A DNA stretch of 64,000 nucleotides, taken from positions 1 to 64,000 of the forward strand of contig JANQNT010000013.1 of NCBI GenBank assembly GCA_028279445.1, in the 5' to 3' direction. Below, one piece after another: positions 1 to 7,634 of the stretch. Position numbers and translations under genes: made by a program. Below the pieces are notes generated by a model, which did not search any database, had not been told where the DNA came from, and was given only the letters and a program-made list of their open reading frames with translations. The first letter of the stretch is position 1. Each line of letters begins with the position of its first letter. The DNA is from Tepidamorphaceae bacterium. Lineage in GTDB: Bacteria; Pseudomonadota; Alphaproteobacteria; Rhizobiales; Tepidamorphaceae.

Positions 1-67
1 GGGAGGATTCGAACCCCCGACCCCCAGATTCGTAGTCTGGTGCTCTATCCAGCTGAGCTACCGGCGC
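1..67 (-). tRNA. tRNA-Arg (anticodon ACG), 3' end cut by window edge
   Basis: On the minus strand the 5' acceptor strand GCGCCGG is followed by TAGCTCAGCTGGATAGAGC (D arm). The anticodon stem CCAGA/TCTGG encloses the loop CTACGAA, which gives anticodon ACG and decodes CGU-type arginine codons after A34-to-inosine editing. The T arm is GGGGG-TTCGAAT-CCTCC. The window begins within the 3' acceptor strand, so the last acceptor bases, the discriminator and any encoded CCA lie outside. Confidence 0.93.
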
Positions 68-78
68 GCGGACCGCGA

Positions 79-107
79 TGTCTAGCCCCCGTGGCGCCGC
101 CTTGCAA
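79..107 (-). promoter_or_regulatory. possible promoter of tRNA-Arg
   Basis: Read on the minus strand, TTGCAA (107-102) is separated by 17 bases from TAGACA (84-79), ending 11 bases before the tRNA 5' end at 67. The -35 is a fair match and the -10 a weak one. Position and spacing are the main support. Confidence 0.4.
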
Positions 108-149
108 GGGGGCAATGCCGCCGCTGGACCCGGCTTGGACGCAACCGGC

Positions 150-1670
150 TCAACCGGCCTCGCGAGCGCCGCGGGCGGCCTTGGCGCGGCCCTTGCCGCG
201 GGCGGACGCCAGATCGGTGACGCGATCGGGAATCGTGAACTCGAAGACCGCGCCGATGGCACTCTCCACCAGCCTGAGCTCGCCGCCATGGGCACGCACC
301 AATTCGGCGGCGATCGCCAGGCCAAGCCCGGTGCCGCCGGGCCGCGCGGAGCCCTTGAAAGCCTGGAACAGGTTCTCGCGCGCCGCGGCGGGGACGCCGG
401 GACCGGTATCGGAGACCGCCACCGTCACGGTGGTGCCTTCGCGGCGCGCATCGATACGAATCTGATCGCTTGTCGCATCGATGGCCCCGCGGGCTTCGAG
501 CGCCTGGCGGGCGTTGCGGCCGAGATTCATCAGCACGCGGAACAACTGGTCGCGGTCGGCATCGATCTCAAGCTCCGCCTCGACGCCATTGACGAAGGAG
601 AGCTCGGCCTCCTCGAAGCCAAGCGTCACCGCCGCCTCGGCAACCAGCGCCCGCAGCTCAACCCGGCTGCGTTCGGGCGGCGCCTCCTGTGCACGGCCGT
701 AGCGCAGCGTGTTGGTGCAGAACGTGATCGCCCGGTCGAGCGTCGCGACAAGACGCGGCGCGAAGCGCTGCACCTTCGGGTCGTCGATGTCGCCGAGCCG
801 GTCGCCGACGAGTTGGGCGGCGGCCAGCAGGTTGCGCAGATCGTGGTTGATCTTGCTGACCGCCAGGCCAAGCGCCGCGAGATGGTTCTTCTGCTGCAGC
901 GTTCCGTTGAGCTGGCGCTGCATCGCTTCCAGCTCGCGCTCGGCCACCCCGACCTCGTCACCACGACCGGACGGCGTGATGATGCGCCCGGTATCCTCCG
1001 GATCGCGGCTGAAGGCGACCATGGATTCCGTCACCCGGCGCATCGGCTGCACCAGCAACCAGTTGAGACTGAGATAGACCAGTGCGGCGGTGAACACCGA
1101 AATCAGGATCGACAGGGTGAGGATATTGATCGCATAGCGCCACATGGCGTCGATCAGCGGCGCGGCCTTGATCACCAGTTCGACCATCTCGCCTTCGCGC
1201 GGGCCCTTGCCCATGACCCGCAGCACCCGATCGGGCGGCGCCGCCAGCATGGCCATCGCCTCGCCGATCGGTCGCCACATGCCGGGCTGGGAGAGGTCCA
1301 CGTCCTGATCGACGGTGGCCGGCATGTCGGAGACAGCCAGCAACTGGCGGCTCTCGCCACGCTTCACGGCCAGGGTCAGGGCGCCGAGCGAATCGAGAAT
1401 GTCGCGTTGCAGGTCCGGCGGCACCATGGCGTCGGGCGCAGCATCGAACACGCGGGCCGCCAGGCGGGCCTGATTGAGCTGGTCTTCCAGCCAGGTCACC
1501 CGGAAGTTGGCGATCGACGGCACGAAGATCAGCACTTCCGACAGCATCACGAACAGGATGGTCAGAACCAGCAGCTTGCCCGACAGGCCGAAGCGGCGGC
1601 GCGGCGGCCGCTGTCCGGCATCCGTGGCATCGTCACCCTGCCGCTTCGTCTTGCCCTGTGGTCGCGTCAT
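150..1670 (-). CDS. HAMP-domain sensor histidine kinase (orphan)
   Basis: A 506-residue membrane sensor kinase. Transmembrane helices near residues 31-51 and 180-207 enclose a periplasmic segment of about 125 residues. A HAMP linker follows (about 207-260), then the H box INHDLRN with the likely phospho-accepting His276. The N box (MNLGRNARQALE) and the G boxes (DTGPGVP, GGTGLGLAI) of the ATPase domain come after. No response regulator gene adjoins it: a tRNA lies downstream and a flavoprotein gene upstream, so its partner must be encoded elsewhere. The periplasmic segment matches no sensor domain I recognise, so the signal is unknown. The ATG at 1670 leaves 25 bases after the upstream gene's stop. 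Confidence 0.9.
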   Translation of the reverse strand: MTRPQGKTKRQGDDATDAGQRPPRRRFGLSGKLLVLTILFVMLSEVLIFVPSIANFRVTWLEDQLNQARLAARVFDAAPDAMVPPDLQRDILDSLGALTLAVKRGESRQLLAVSDMPATVDQDVDLSQPGMWRPIGEAMAMLAAPPDRVLRVMGKGPREGEMVELVIKAAPLIDAMWRYAINILTLSILISVFTAALVYLSLNWLLVQPMRRVTESMVAFSRDPEDTGRIITPSGRGDEVGVAERELEAMQRQLNGTLQQKNHLAALGLAVSKINHDLRNLLAAAQLVGDRLGDIDDPKVQRFAPRLVATLDRAITFCTNTLRYGRAQEAPPERSRVELRALVAEAAVTLGFEEAELSFVNGVEAELEIDADRDQLFRVLMNLGRNARQALEARGAIDATSDQIRIDARREGTTVTVAVSDTGPGVPAAARENLFQAFKGSARPGGTGLGLAIAAELVRAHGGELRLVESAIGAVFEFTIPDRVTDLASARGKGRAKAARGAREAG

Positions 1671-1695
1671 CGCCTGTTCCCATGCGTGGGAATAC

Positions 1696-3123
1696 TCAAC
1701 CGAACTTGCGCAGGAATCCTATCGCGCGCCTCAGCCAGATATTGGTCAGGCTGGGCTTGTAATAGTTGATTGCGGCCCTTTTACCGATCTCGGTCAGTGT
1801 CGGATAGGGCGAGACGAAGCCGGTCATCTTGGCCACCTTCATCTTGTTGAGGATCGCCAGCCCCCACATCTGGATGATCTCGCCAGCCTGCGCGCCGACG
1901 ATCGTCGCACCGAGAATGCGGCCCTTGGCGTCGGTGACAACCTTGATCAGCCCGTCGGTCTCGCGTTCGGCCTGGGCGCGGTCATTCTCCGCGTAGGGCC
2001 AACGCAATACGCGGATGTCGTGACCCGCCTCGCGGGCCGCAGCTTCCGTAAGGCCCACATGGGCCAGCTCCGGATCGGTATAGGTGACCCAGGGAATGTG
2101 GCCGGTCTCCACCTTGACCGGCATGCGGAACAGCGCGTTCCGGATCACCAAGCCGGCGTGGTAGTTGGCGACGTGGGTGAATTGCAACCCGCCGATCACG
2201 TCGCCGATGGCATAGACTTTTCGGTTCGACGTGCGCAGCCCCTTGTCGACCTTGATGCCGCGGCGGTCGTGGTCGATGCCGGCGGCATCGAGACCGAGCC
2301 CATCCACATTGGCCGCCCGTCCGGCGGCGACCAGCAGATGGCTCCCCTTGATCGTGTCGGTGCCATCGGGCGTCTCCAGGGCCAGCTCGACACTGCCCTT
2401 GGCCGCCTTCTTGGCGCCAACCACCTTGACGCCGCCGCGAATGTCGATGCCCTCATCGGCGAGCTGCTTGAGCACGACCTCGGTGAGTTCGGGGTCGTCC
2501 TTGCCGAGCGGGCTGAACGCTTCCAGCACGGTCACTTCGGCGCCAAGCCTGCGAGACGCCTGGGCCAGCTCCATGCCGATCGGCCCGCCACCGATGATCA
2601 ACAGCTTCTCCGGGCGCTCGACCAGGTCGAAGAAGGTCTCGTTGGTGAGGTAGGGCACCGCGTCCAGCCCCGGAATCGGCGGCACCATGGGCGAGGAGCC
2701 GGTGGCGATGACGAAGCGGCGCGCCTTGATGCGGGTGGAGCCGGCCTGCACGGTATCGGCGTCGACGAAATGACCCGCCTCCTCGATCACCCGTACACCG
2801 AGGCCGGTGAAACGCTCCACGGAGTCGTTGGGCGCGATCGCGCCGATGACGCCATGCACATGGTCGTGCACCGCCTTGTAGTCGACCCGGGGGCGTGCAT
2901 TGGAAATACCGAACTTGTCGGCCGTGCGCATCGCCTTGGCGCGTTTGCCCGCGGCGATCAGCGCCTTGGAGGGGACGCAGCCATAGTTGAGGCAGTCGCC
3001 ACCCATCTTGCCCTTTTCCAGCAGCACCACCGGCACGCCGAATGCAGCCGCCGCGGCTGCGACGGACAATCCGCCGGAGCCCGCGCCAATCACGCAGATA
3101 TCGGTTTCAATCGTGTCGGCCAT
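1696..3123 (-). CDS. MerA-like FAD-dependent pyridine nucleotide-disulfide oxidoreductase
   Basis: A 475-residue member of the dihydrolipoamide dehydrogenase/mercuric reductase family. The N-terminal FAD dinucleotide motif is VIGAGSGGLS. The redox-active disulfide is CLNYGC (Cys44 and Cys49). A second, NAD(P)H-binding motif is IIGGGPIGMELAQ. The C-terminal dimer interface reads SPYPTLTE, so the His of the usual HPT-E catalytic pair is replaced by Tyr, as in MerA. It lacks both the N-terminal heavy-metal domain and the C-terminal Cys pair of true mercuric reductases, so mercury reduction is not indicated. It is followed upstream, on the same strand, by a TVP38-family membrane protein. These two families are often paired or fused in bacteria. 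The substrate is unknown. Confidence 0.88.
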   Translation of the reverse strand: MADTIETDICVIGAGSGGLSVAAAAAAFGVPVVLLEKGKMGGDCLNYGCVPSKALIAAGKRAKAMRTADKFGISNARPRVDYKAVHDHVHGVIGAIAPNDSVERFTGLGVRVIEEAGHFVDADTVQAGSTRIKARRFVIATGSSPMVPPIPGLDAVPYLTNETFFDLVERPEKLLIIGGGPIGMELAQASRRLGAEVTVLEAFSPLGKDDPELTEVVLKQLADEGIDIRGGVKVVGAKKAAKGSVELALETPDGTDTIKGSHLLVAAGRAANVDGLGLDAAGIDHDRRGIKVDKGLRTSNRKVYAIGDVIGGLQFTHVANYHAGLVIRNALFRMPVKVETGHIPWVTYTDPELAHVGLTEAAAREAGHDIRVLRWPYAENDRAQAERETDGLIKVVTDAKGRILGATIVGAQAGEIIQMWGLAILNKMKVAKMTGFVSPYPTLTEIGKRAAINYYKPSLTNIWLRRAIGFLRKFG

Positions 3124-3224
3124 TTCACGTCAGTCCTGTGTTCAAGGCGTCGTTGGTCCTGCGGCACTGCGCCAATGGATATGCAGCCGGCGCGCGGCGA
3201 TTGCACCGTAACGTCATATAGCTT

Positions 3225-4043
3225 TCAGTTTGTGCCGTCGGCCTGGGATGCGCCGCGGCCGAGGAAACGCTTGGCGATCGGGGGGATCAGCGCCAGCAAC
3301 GCCAGCAGCGCGAAGGCCGCGATCACCTCGCCGGTGAGCAGCGAGGAAACGCTCAGGTCGAACTGGCAGTCCGGTACGCCCGCACAGGCCTCGCGCTGCT
3401 TTTCGATGACGCTGTCGAGACCGGCTCCAACGACCGAGTAAGTGAAGGTGCCGGGAATGATGCCGACGGCGGTCGCCACCACGTAGGTGACCAGCGGCAC
3501 GCCGAGCAGCGCCGGCGCGAGATTGACCAGCCAGAAGGGAAAGATCGGCGCCAACCGCAGGAACAGCAGGTAGCTGAACGCGTTCTCATGGAAACCCTTC
3601 GACAGCTTGTCGAGCCACGGCCCCGCACGCGCCGATAGCGAGCTGCCGATCGCGGTACGCGCCACCAGAAACACGCCGGTTGCACCGAGCGTTGCCGCGA
3701 AGACCGCGATGACGCCGCCCCAGAACCAGCCGAACAGCAAACCGCCGGCAATGGTCAGGATGGTGGCGCCGGGCAGCGACAGAACCACCGAGACGATGTA
3801 GACGGCGATGAAGGCGGCGACGGCAACGGCGATGTTGTCGGACACGAACGCACCAAGCGCGGCACGGTTCTCGGCCAGCGCGGTCAAGGACAGATAGCGG
3901 TGCAGCCCGGTTGTATAGGCGACAGCCATCGCCACCACGAGGATCGCCACCGGCAGCAGTCGGCGCAGCAGCGAGGCCTTGGCCGGACTGGCGGCCGTCG
4001 CTTGCTCCGGTTCGCGGCCAGGTTCGCTCATATCGCTGTTCAT
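3225..4043 (-). CDS. TVP38/TMEM64 (SNARE-associated/DedA-like) family membrane protein
   Basis: An integral membrane protein with the VTT/SNARE-associated core. A helix near the N terminus is followed by a glycine-rich re-entrant segment (LPGATILTIAGGLLFG) and the conserved FLRLAPIFPFWLVN region, then further helices and a short cytoplasmic tail. DedA/TVP38 proteins are linked to lipid scrambling and membrane homeostasis. The frame is open to 4181, with ATG codons at 4085 and 4043. I chose 4043 (272 aa) because GGGGAG lies nine bases upstream of it. The 4085 start also has a purine tract and remains possible. It probably works with the MerA-like flavoprotein gene about 100 bases downstream. 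Confidence 0.82.
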   Translation of the reverse strand: MNSDMSEPGREPEQATAASPAKASLLRRLLPVAILVVAMAVAYTTGLHRYLSLTALAENRAALGAFVSDNIAVAVAAFIAVYIVSVVLSLPGATILTIAGGLLFGWFWGGVIAVFAATLGATGVFLVARTAIGSSLSARAGPWLDKLSKGFHENAFSYLLFLRLAPIFPFWLVNLAPALLGVPLVTYVVATAVGIIPGTFTYSVVGAGLDSVIEKQREACAGVPDCQFDLSVSSLLTGEVIAAFALLALLALIPPIAKRFLGRGASQADGTN

Positions 4044-4235
4044 CGCGTTCAACTCCCCGGCGTCGGGATTTACCTTCGCAGTCATCTTGCTGACGTCCCC
4101 CAGCGGTAGGTGTTCCTTCGATAGCACGATCTCGGCCTCACGGCGCGGTCTGATCGAGGGTTGCCGGGGCGGGATGAGCAATAGGTAACAATTCGATGCG
4201 CAATTGCAGCGGCGGCATACATATTCTCACCCAGA

Positions 4236-4284
4236 CGTGACCCAAACGTGAGCCGGACGGCCCAGCCGCGTGACCTGTGCGTGA
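4236..4284 (+). promoter_or_regulatory. four CGTGA boxes in 11-bp phase
   Basis: CGTGA occurs at 4236, 4247, 4269 and 4280, at intervals of 11, 22 and 11 bases, so all lie on one face of the helix. The last box ends 29 bases before the -35 of the rpmH promoter. This looks like a regulator-binding array. No factor can be named from sequence alone. Confidence 0.4.
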
Positions 4285-4313
4285 TGACGCAAAAGTGCCG
4301 ACCTGCCATGTCG

Positions 4314-4343
4314 TTGACTTGCCCCGAGGCGCATGCGTATAAG
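4314..4343 (+). promoter_or_regulatory. sigma70-type promoter of rpmH-rnpA
   Basis: TTGACT (4314-4319) and TATAAG (4338-4343) are separated by 18 bases, each one or two mismatches from consensus. Transcription would start near 4350, leaving a leader of about 190 bases before rpmH. Confidence 0.7.
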
Positions 4344-4529
4344 CCCGCTCAACGCAGGTACGCACTGGCTGAAATGAGGCGTGCGTTTGCAGCGATCCGA
4401 CGCATCATGGCGGCGGTTGCGAACGCTTTGCCTGCCAACGACACGCCTGCCAACGACATGGCAGTTCCGCGCCGCACGGGCGACGATCGTCGCCAGCGGG
4501 GCGATCGCGCCCGACCAGGCGCCAAACGA

Positions 4530-5048
4530 ATGGAGACGGGTAGTGAAACGGACTTTTCAGCCGAGCCGGCTGGTCCGCAAGCGCCGCCACGGGTTTCGCG
4601 CGCGCATGGCGACAAAGGCCGGGCGCAGGGTTCTGGCGCGACGGCGTGTGCGCGGCCGCAAGCGGCTGTCGGCCTGACACGGTCAACGGCGCCACAATGG
4701 CTGCGCAGGCGGCATGACTTCCTGCATGCGCAGGCGGGACGCAAGGCGGTTCGGCCTGGCTTCGTGCTGACGGCGCGCTCGCGCAAGGACGAGGCCGCGG
4801 ACATCGCCCGCACCGGACTGACCGTCAGCCGCAAGGTGGGCGGGGCGGTGCAGCGCAACCGGGTACGCCGGCGGCTGCGCGAGATTGTCCGGCAGGTGGC
4901 GCCCGAAGGCGCCCGGGCCGGCTACGATTACGTGGTGATTGCGCGCGCCGCGGCGCTCACCATGGGGTTCGACGCGTTGCGGCGCGACATGGAAAGCGCG
5001 TTCCGCAGCGTGCACGCTGCGCCGCGGGCCCGGCGCAACAGGTCATGA
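4530..5048 (+). CDS. rnpA: ribonuclease P protein component (start uncertain, may enclose rpmH)
   Basis: The RnpA core begins near 4698 ([11 protein letters not shown]) and contains the basic RNR-type signature [15 protein letters not shown], followed by the DYVVIAR strand. It forms the RNase P holoenzyme with the catalytic RNA to mature tRNA 5' ends. Between 4530 and the core the frame has no ATG, GTG or TTG. The next canonical start, GTG at 4764, would delete conserved residues. The protein therefore starts either at ATG 4530 (172 aa, about 48 extra N-terminal residues, overlapping all of rpmH as described in Thermus) or at a rare CTG such as 4674, which overlaps the rpmH stop as CTGA. The coordinates given are the canonical-start version. 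yidD, often found next, is absent. Confidence 0.85.
   Translation: METGSETDFSAEPAGPQAPPRVSRAHGDKGRAQGSGATACARPQAAVGLTRSTAPQWLRRRHDFLHAQAGRKAVRPGFVLTARSRKDEAADIARTGLTVSRKVGGAVQRNRVRRRLREIVRQVAPEGARAGYDYVVIARAAALTMGFDALRRDMESAFRSVHAAPRARRNRS
4543..4677 (+). CDS. rpmH: 50S ribosomal protein L34
   Basis: A 44-residue, Arg/Lys-rich protein that starts at GTG and reads [20 protein letters not shown], the universal L34 signature, with a typical basic tail ending KRLSA. The length matches the family. GGAG at 4532-4535 is well placed as its ribosome binding site. It is the first recognisable gene of the rpmH-rnpA-yidC-engB cluster. Unusually, the whole gene lies inside an open frame of rnpA in another phase, whose only canonical start (4530) overlaps the rpmH ribosome binding site. 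Confidence 0.95.
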   Translation: MKRTFQPSRLVRKRRHGFRARMATKAGRRVLARRRVRGRKRLSA

Positions 5049-5126
5049 ACCCACGACCTGGCCGACAGGACGCCGATCGGTAAGAGGCCGATCGACCGAG
5101 ACGATTGGGAGCGCAGCGGGTCCGCG

Positions 5127-6947
5127 ATGATCGACAATCGCAACTACATCATCGCCATTGCGATGTCCTTCGTGGTGCTGGTGTTCTGGCACTTCATGTT
5201 CAATGCACCTCGTATCGAGGAGCAGCGTCAGGAACAACTGCGCCAGCAGGAAATCGCTGCCCAGCAGCCCGTGCCGGAAACCGGCGTCGGGGTGCCGCAG
5301 CCCGACGCCGCCGCACCGCCTGGCCAGATACCCGGCCAGGCGCCGGTTCCGGGCGGCGCTGTCATCGACAGGGCCGCCGCCCTTGCCGCGTCGCCGCGTG
5401 TGATCATCGAAACGCCGGAAATCTCGGGCTCGCTGTCGCTGCAGGGCGGGCGCATCGATGATGTCGTGCTGCGCCAGTATCGCGAGACCGTGGCGCCGGA
5501 CAGCGACAACATCGTGCTGCTGTCGCCGTCAGGCGCGCCTGACCCCTTCTATGCGGAGTTCGGCTTCGTCGGCGCCCAGGGCAACGAACTCGCGCTGCCG
5601 AACGCCGACACGCTGTGGACGCTGGTCAGCGGCCAGACGCTGACGCCGGGCTCGCCCATCGTGCTGGAGCACACCGCCGGAGAGCTGACCTTCCGGCGCA
5701 CCGTCTCCATCGACGAGGAATTCCTGTTCACCATCGAGGATTCCATCGCCAACGGCAGCGGCGAGGCGGTCACGCTCTATCCCTACGGCCTGGTGTCGCG
5801 CCACGGCATTCCGCAGATCATCAACTTCTTCATCCTGCACGAGGGCCTGATCGGCGTTCTCGGCGAGGATCACGGCCTGCAGGAGGTCGACTACGACGAC
5901 CTTATCGAACAACCGGCGATGTCGTTCGACACCACCGGTGGCTGGCTCGGCATCACCGACAAGTACTGGGCAACGACCCTGATCCCGGATCAGCAGCGCA
6001 GCAACAAGGCGCGCTTCGCATCCGGCAGCATCGGTCCGGTGAACACCTTCCAGGCGGATTATCTCGGAGAGGGCATCACGGTGCCCGCCGGCGGCCAGGC
6101 GGCAATCACCAACCGGCTGTTTGCCGGCGCCAAGGAGGTCTCCGTCATCGACAGCTACGAGACGGCGCTGGGGATCGACCGGTTCGAACTGCTGATCGAC
6201 TGGGGCTGGTTCTATTTCATCACCAAGCCGCTGTTCTTCCTGATCGACTACTGCTTCCGCCTGTTGGGCAACTTCGGCGTCGCCATCCTGGTCGTCACGG
6301 TGCTGATCAAGCTCGCCTTCTTCCCGCTCGCCAACCGCTCCTACAAGTCGATGGCGGGGATGAAGAAGGTGCAGCCGGAGATGATGAAGATCCGCGACCG
6401 CTACAAGGACGACAAGGTCAAGCAGCAACAGGCGATGATGGAGCTCTACAAGCGCGAGAAGATCAATCCGCTGTCGGGCTGCCTGCCGATCCTGTTGCAG
6501 ATTCCGGTCTTCTTCGCGCTCTACAAGGTGCTGTTCGTCACCATCGAGATGCGCCATGCGCCGTTCATCGGCTGGATCAAGGATTTGTCGGCGCCCGACC
6601 CGACCAGCCTGTTCAACCTGTTCGGGCTGATCCCGTGGGACCCGCCGAGCTTCCTGCTGATCGGCGTGTGGCCGCTGGCAATGGGCATCTCGATGTTCAT
6701 GCAGATGCGGCTCAATCCGCCGCCGCCCGACCCGACCCAGGCGATGATCTTCAACTGGATGCCGCTGCTGTTCACCTTCCTGCTGGCATCGTTCCCGGCG
6801 GGTCTCGTGATCTACTGGACCTGGAACAACCTGCTCTCCATGGCGCAGCAGTACTACATCATGCGCCGCCAGGGCGTTGACGTGGACCTGTGGGGGAACA
6901 CGATCGCGGTGTTCAAGGGTGGCTCCAAACCCGACGAGAAGACCTGA
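5127..6947 (+). CDS. yidC: membrane protein insertase YidC
   Basis: A 606-residue inner-membrane insertase. An N-terminal anchor helix (about residues 6-24) is followed by a Gln/Pro/Ala-rich linker and the large periplasmic beta-sandwich domain (about 90-350). The Oxa1/YidC core of five helices spans about 360-590 and includes NRSYKSMAGMKKVQPEM and the LPILLQIPVFFALYKVL segment. YidC inserts membrane proteins alone or with SecYEG. It sits 78 bases after rnpA in the classical rpmH-rnpA-yidC-engB order. Length and architecture are those of Gram-negative YidC. Confidence 0.97.
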   Translation: MIDNRNYIIAIAMSFVVLVFWHFMFNAPRIEEQRQEQLRQQEIAAQQPVPETGVGVPQPDAAAPPGQIPGQAPVPGGAVIDRAAALAASPRVIIETPEISGSLSLQGGRIDDVVLRQYRETVAPDSDNIVLLSPSGAPDPFYAEFGFVGAQGNELALPNADTLWTLVSGQTLTPGSPIVLEHTAGELTFRRTVSIDEEFLFTIEDSIANGSGEAVTLYPYGLVSRHGIPQIINFFILHEGLIGVLGEDHGLQEVDYDDLIEQPAMSFDTTGGWLGITDKYWATTLIPDQQRSNKARFASGSIGPVNTFQADYLGEGITVPAGGQAAITNRLFAGAKEVSVIDSYETALGIDRFELLIDWGWFYFITKPLFFLIDYCFRLLGNFGVAILVVTVLIKLAFFPLANRSYKSMAGMKKVQPEMMKIRDRYKDDKVKQQQAMMELYKREKINPLSGCLPILLQIPVFFALYKVLFVTIEMRHAPFIGWIKDLSAPDPTSLFNLFGLIPWDPPSFLLIGVWPLAMGISMFMQMRLNPPPPDPTQAMIFNWMPLLFTFLLASFPAGLVIYWTWNNLLSMAQQYYIMRRQGVDVDLWGNTIAVFKGGSKPDEKT

Positions 6948-6965
6948 CCCGGTCATGACCGTGCC

Positions 6966-7634
6966 ATGAGCACGCCTGTCGACGAAGCGGCAGATGCCGC
7001 ACACGAAGAAGCCGCCCGGCGGCTGTTTTCGGCGCCCATCGACTTCATGCTCGGCGTGACGCGGATCGCCGACCTGCCCGATCCGAACGTACCGGAGGTC
7101 GCCTTCGCGGGACGCTCCAATGTCGGCAAGTCAAGCCTGATCAACGCGGTCACCGGCCGCAGGCAACTGGCGCGCACCTCCGGCACGCCGGGCCGCACCC
7201 GCGAGATCAATTTCTTCAACCTGTCCGACCGCATCCGCATCGTCGACCTGCCGGGCTACGGCTATGCCAGCGCGCCCAAGCGCACGGTCAGGACCTGGAC
7301 CAACCTGATCCACGACTATCTGCGCGGCCGGGTGAACCTTTCCCGCGTGTTCCTGCTGATCGACGCACGCCACGGCCTGAAACCGGCCGACACGGCGATC
7401 ATGGATACGCTCGATGCGGCAGCGGTGTCGTGGCAGGGCGTGCTGACCAAGGCGGACAAGCCGAAGCCGGAGAGCTTCGGCAAGGTGTTCGCCGAGACCG
7501 CCGCTGAGCTCGCCAGGCGGCCGGCGGCCCATCCGGTCCTGATCGCCACCTCAAGCGTGTCGGGCGCGGGGCTGGATGCGCTGAGAGCCGAAATCCTCGA
7601 TCTGGCGCTGGCGGAGGTCAGTCCCCAGACCTGA
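6966..7634 (+). CDS. engB: ribosome biogenesis GTPase EngB (YihA/YsxC)
   Basis: A 222-residue TRAFAC-class GTPase with G1 GRSNVGKSS (residues 49-57), a switch region SGTPGRT, G3 DLPGYGYA, G4 TKADK and G5 SSVSGAG. EngB acts in maturation of the 50S subunit. It starts 18 bases after the yidC stop and is probably co-transcribed. Its last 17 bases overlap the 3' end of the convergent binding-protein gene. Confidence 0.96.
   Translation: MSTPVDEAADAAHEEAARRLFSAPIDFMLGVTRIADLPDPNVPEVAFAGRSNVGKSSLINAVTGRRQLARTSGTPGRTREINFFNLSDRIRIVDLPGYGYASAPKRTVRTWTNLIHDYLRGRVNLSRVFLLIDARHGLKPADTAIMDTLDAAAVSWQGVLTKADKPKPESFGKVFAETAAELARRPAAHPVLIATSSVSGAGLDALRAEILDLALAEVSPQT

Larger units (their letters stand above)
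4044..4529. other. divergent control region between TVP38 gene and rpmH-rnpA
   Basis: About 490 bases without a convincing gene. It holds four helically phased CGTGA boxes (4236-4284), a strong sigma70-like promoter for rpmH (4314-4343), and a 14-bp direct repeat GCCTGCCAACGACA at 4430-4443 and 4445-4458 in the rpmH leader. The open frame running through it is in the rnpA frame but shows no protein similarity that I recognise before the RnpA core. Confidence 0.6.

Noticed and set aside
78..3441. Long plus-strand open frames opposite the histidine kinase and the flavoprotein (up to 655 codons)
   Set aside because: They are antisense shadows of GC-rich genes, with His/Arg/Gly-rich sequence and no family motifs. 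The minus-strand frames carry complete domains.
5049..5126. Possible yidD between rnpA and yidC
   Set aside because: The gap is only 78 bases and no YidD sequence is present in any frame near it.
5529..7004. 491-codon minus-strand frame opposite yidC
   Set aside because: Antisense shadow. yidC is fully conserved on the plus strand.
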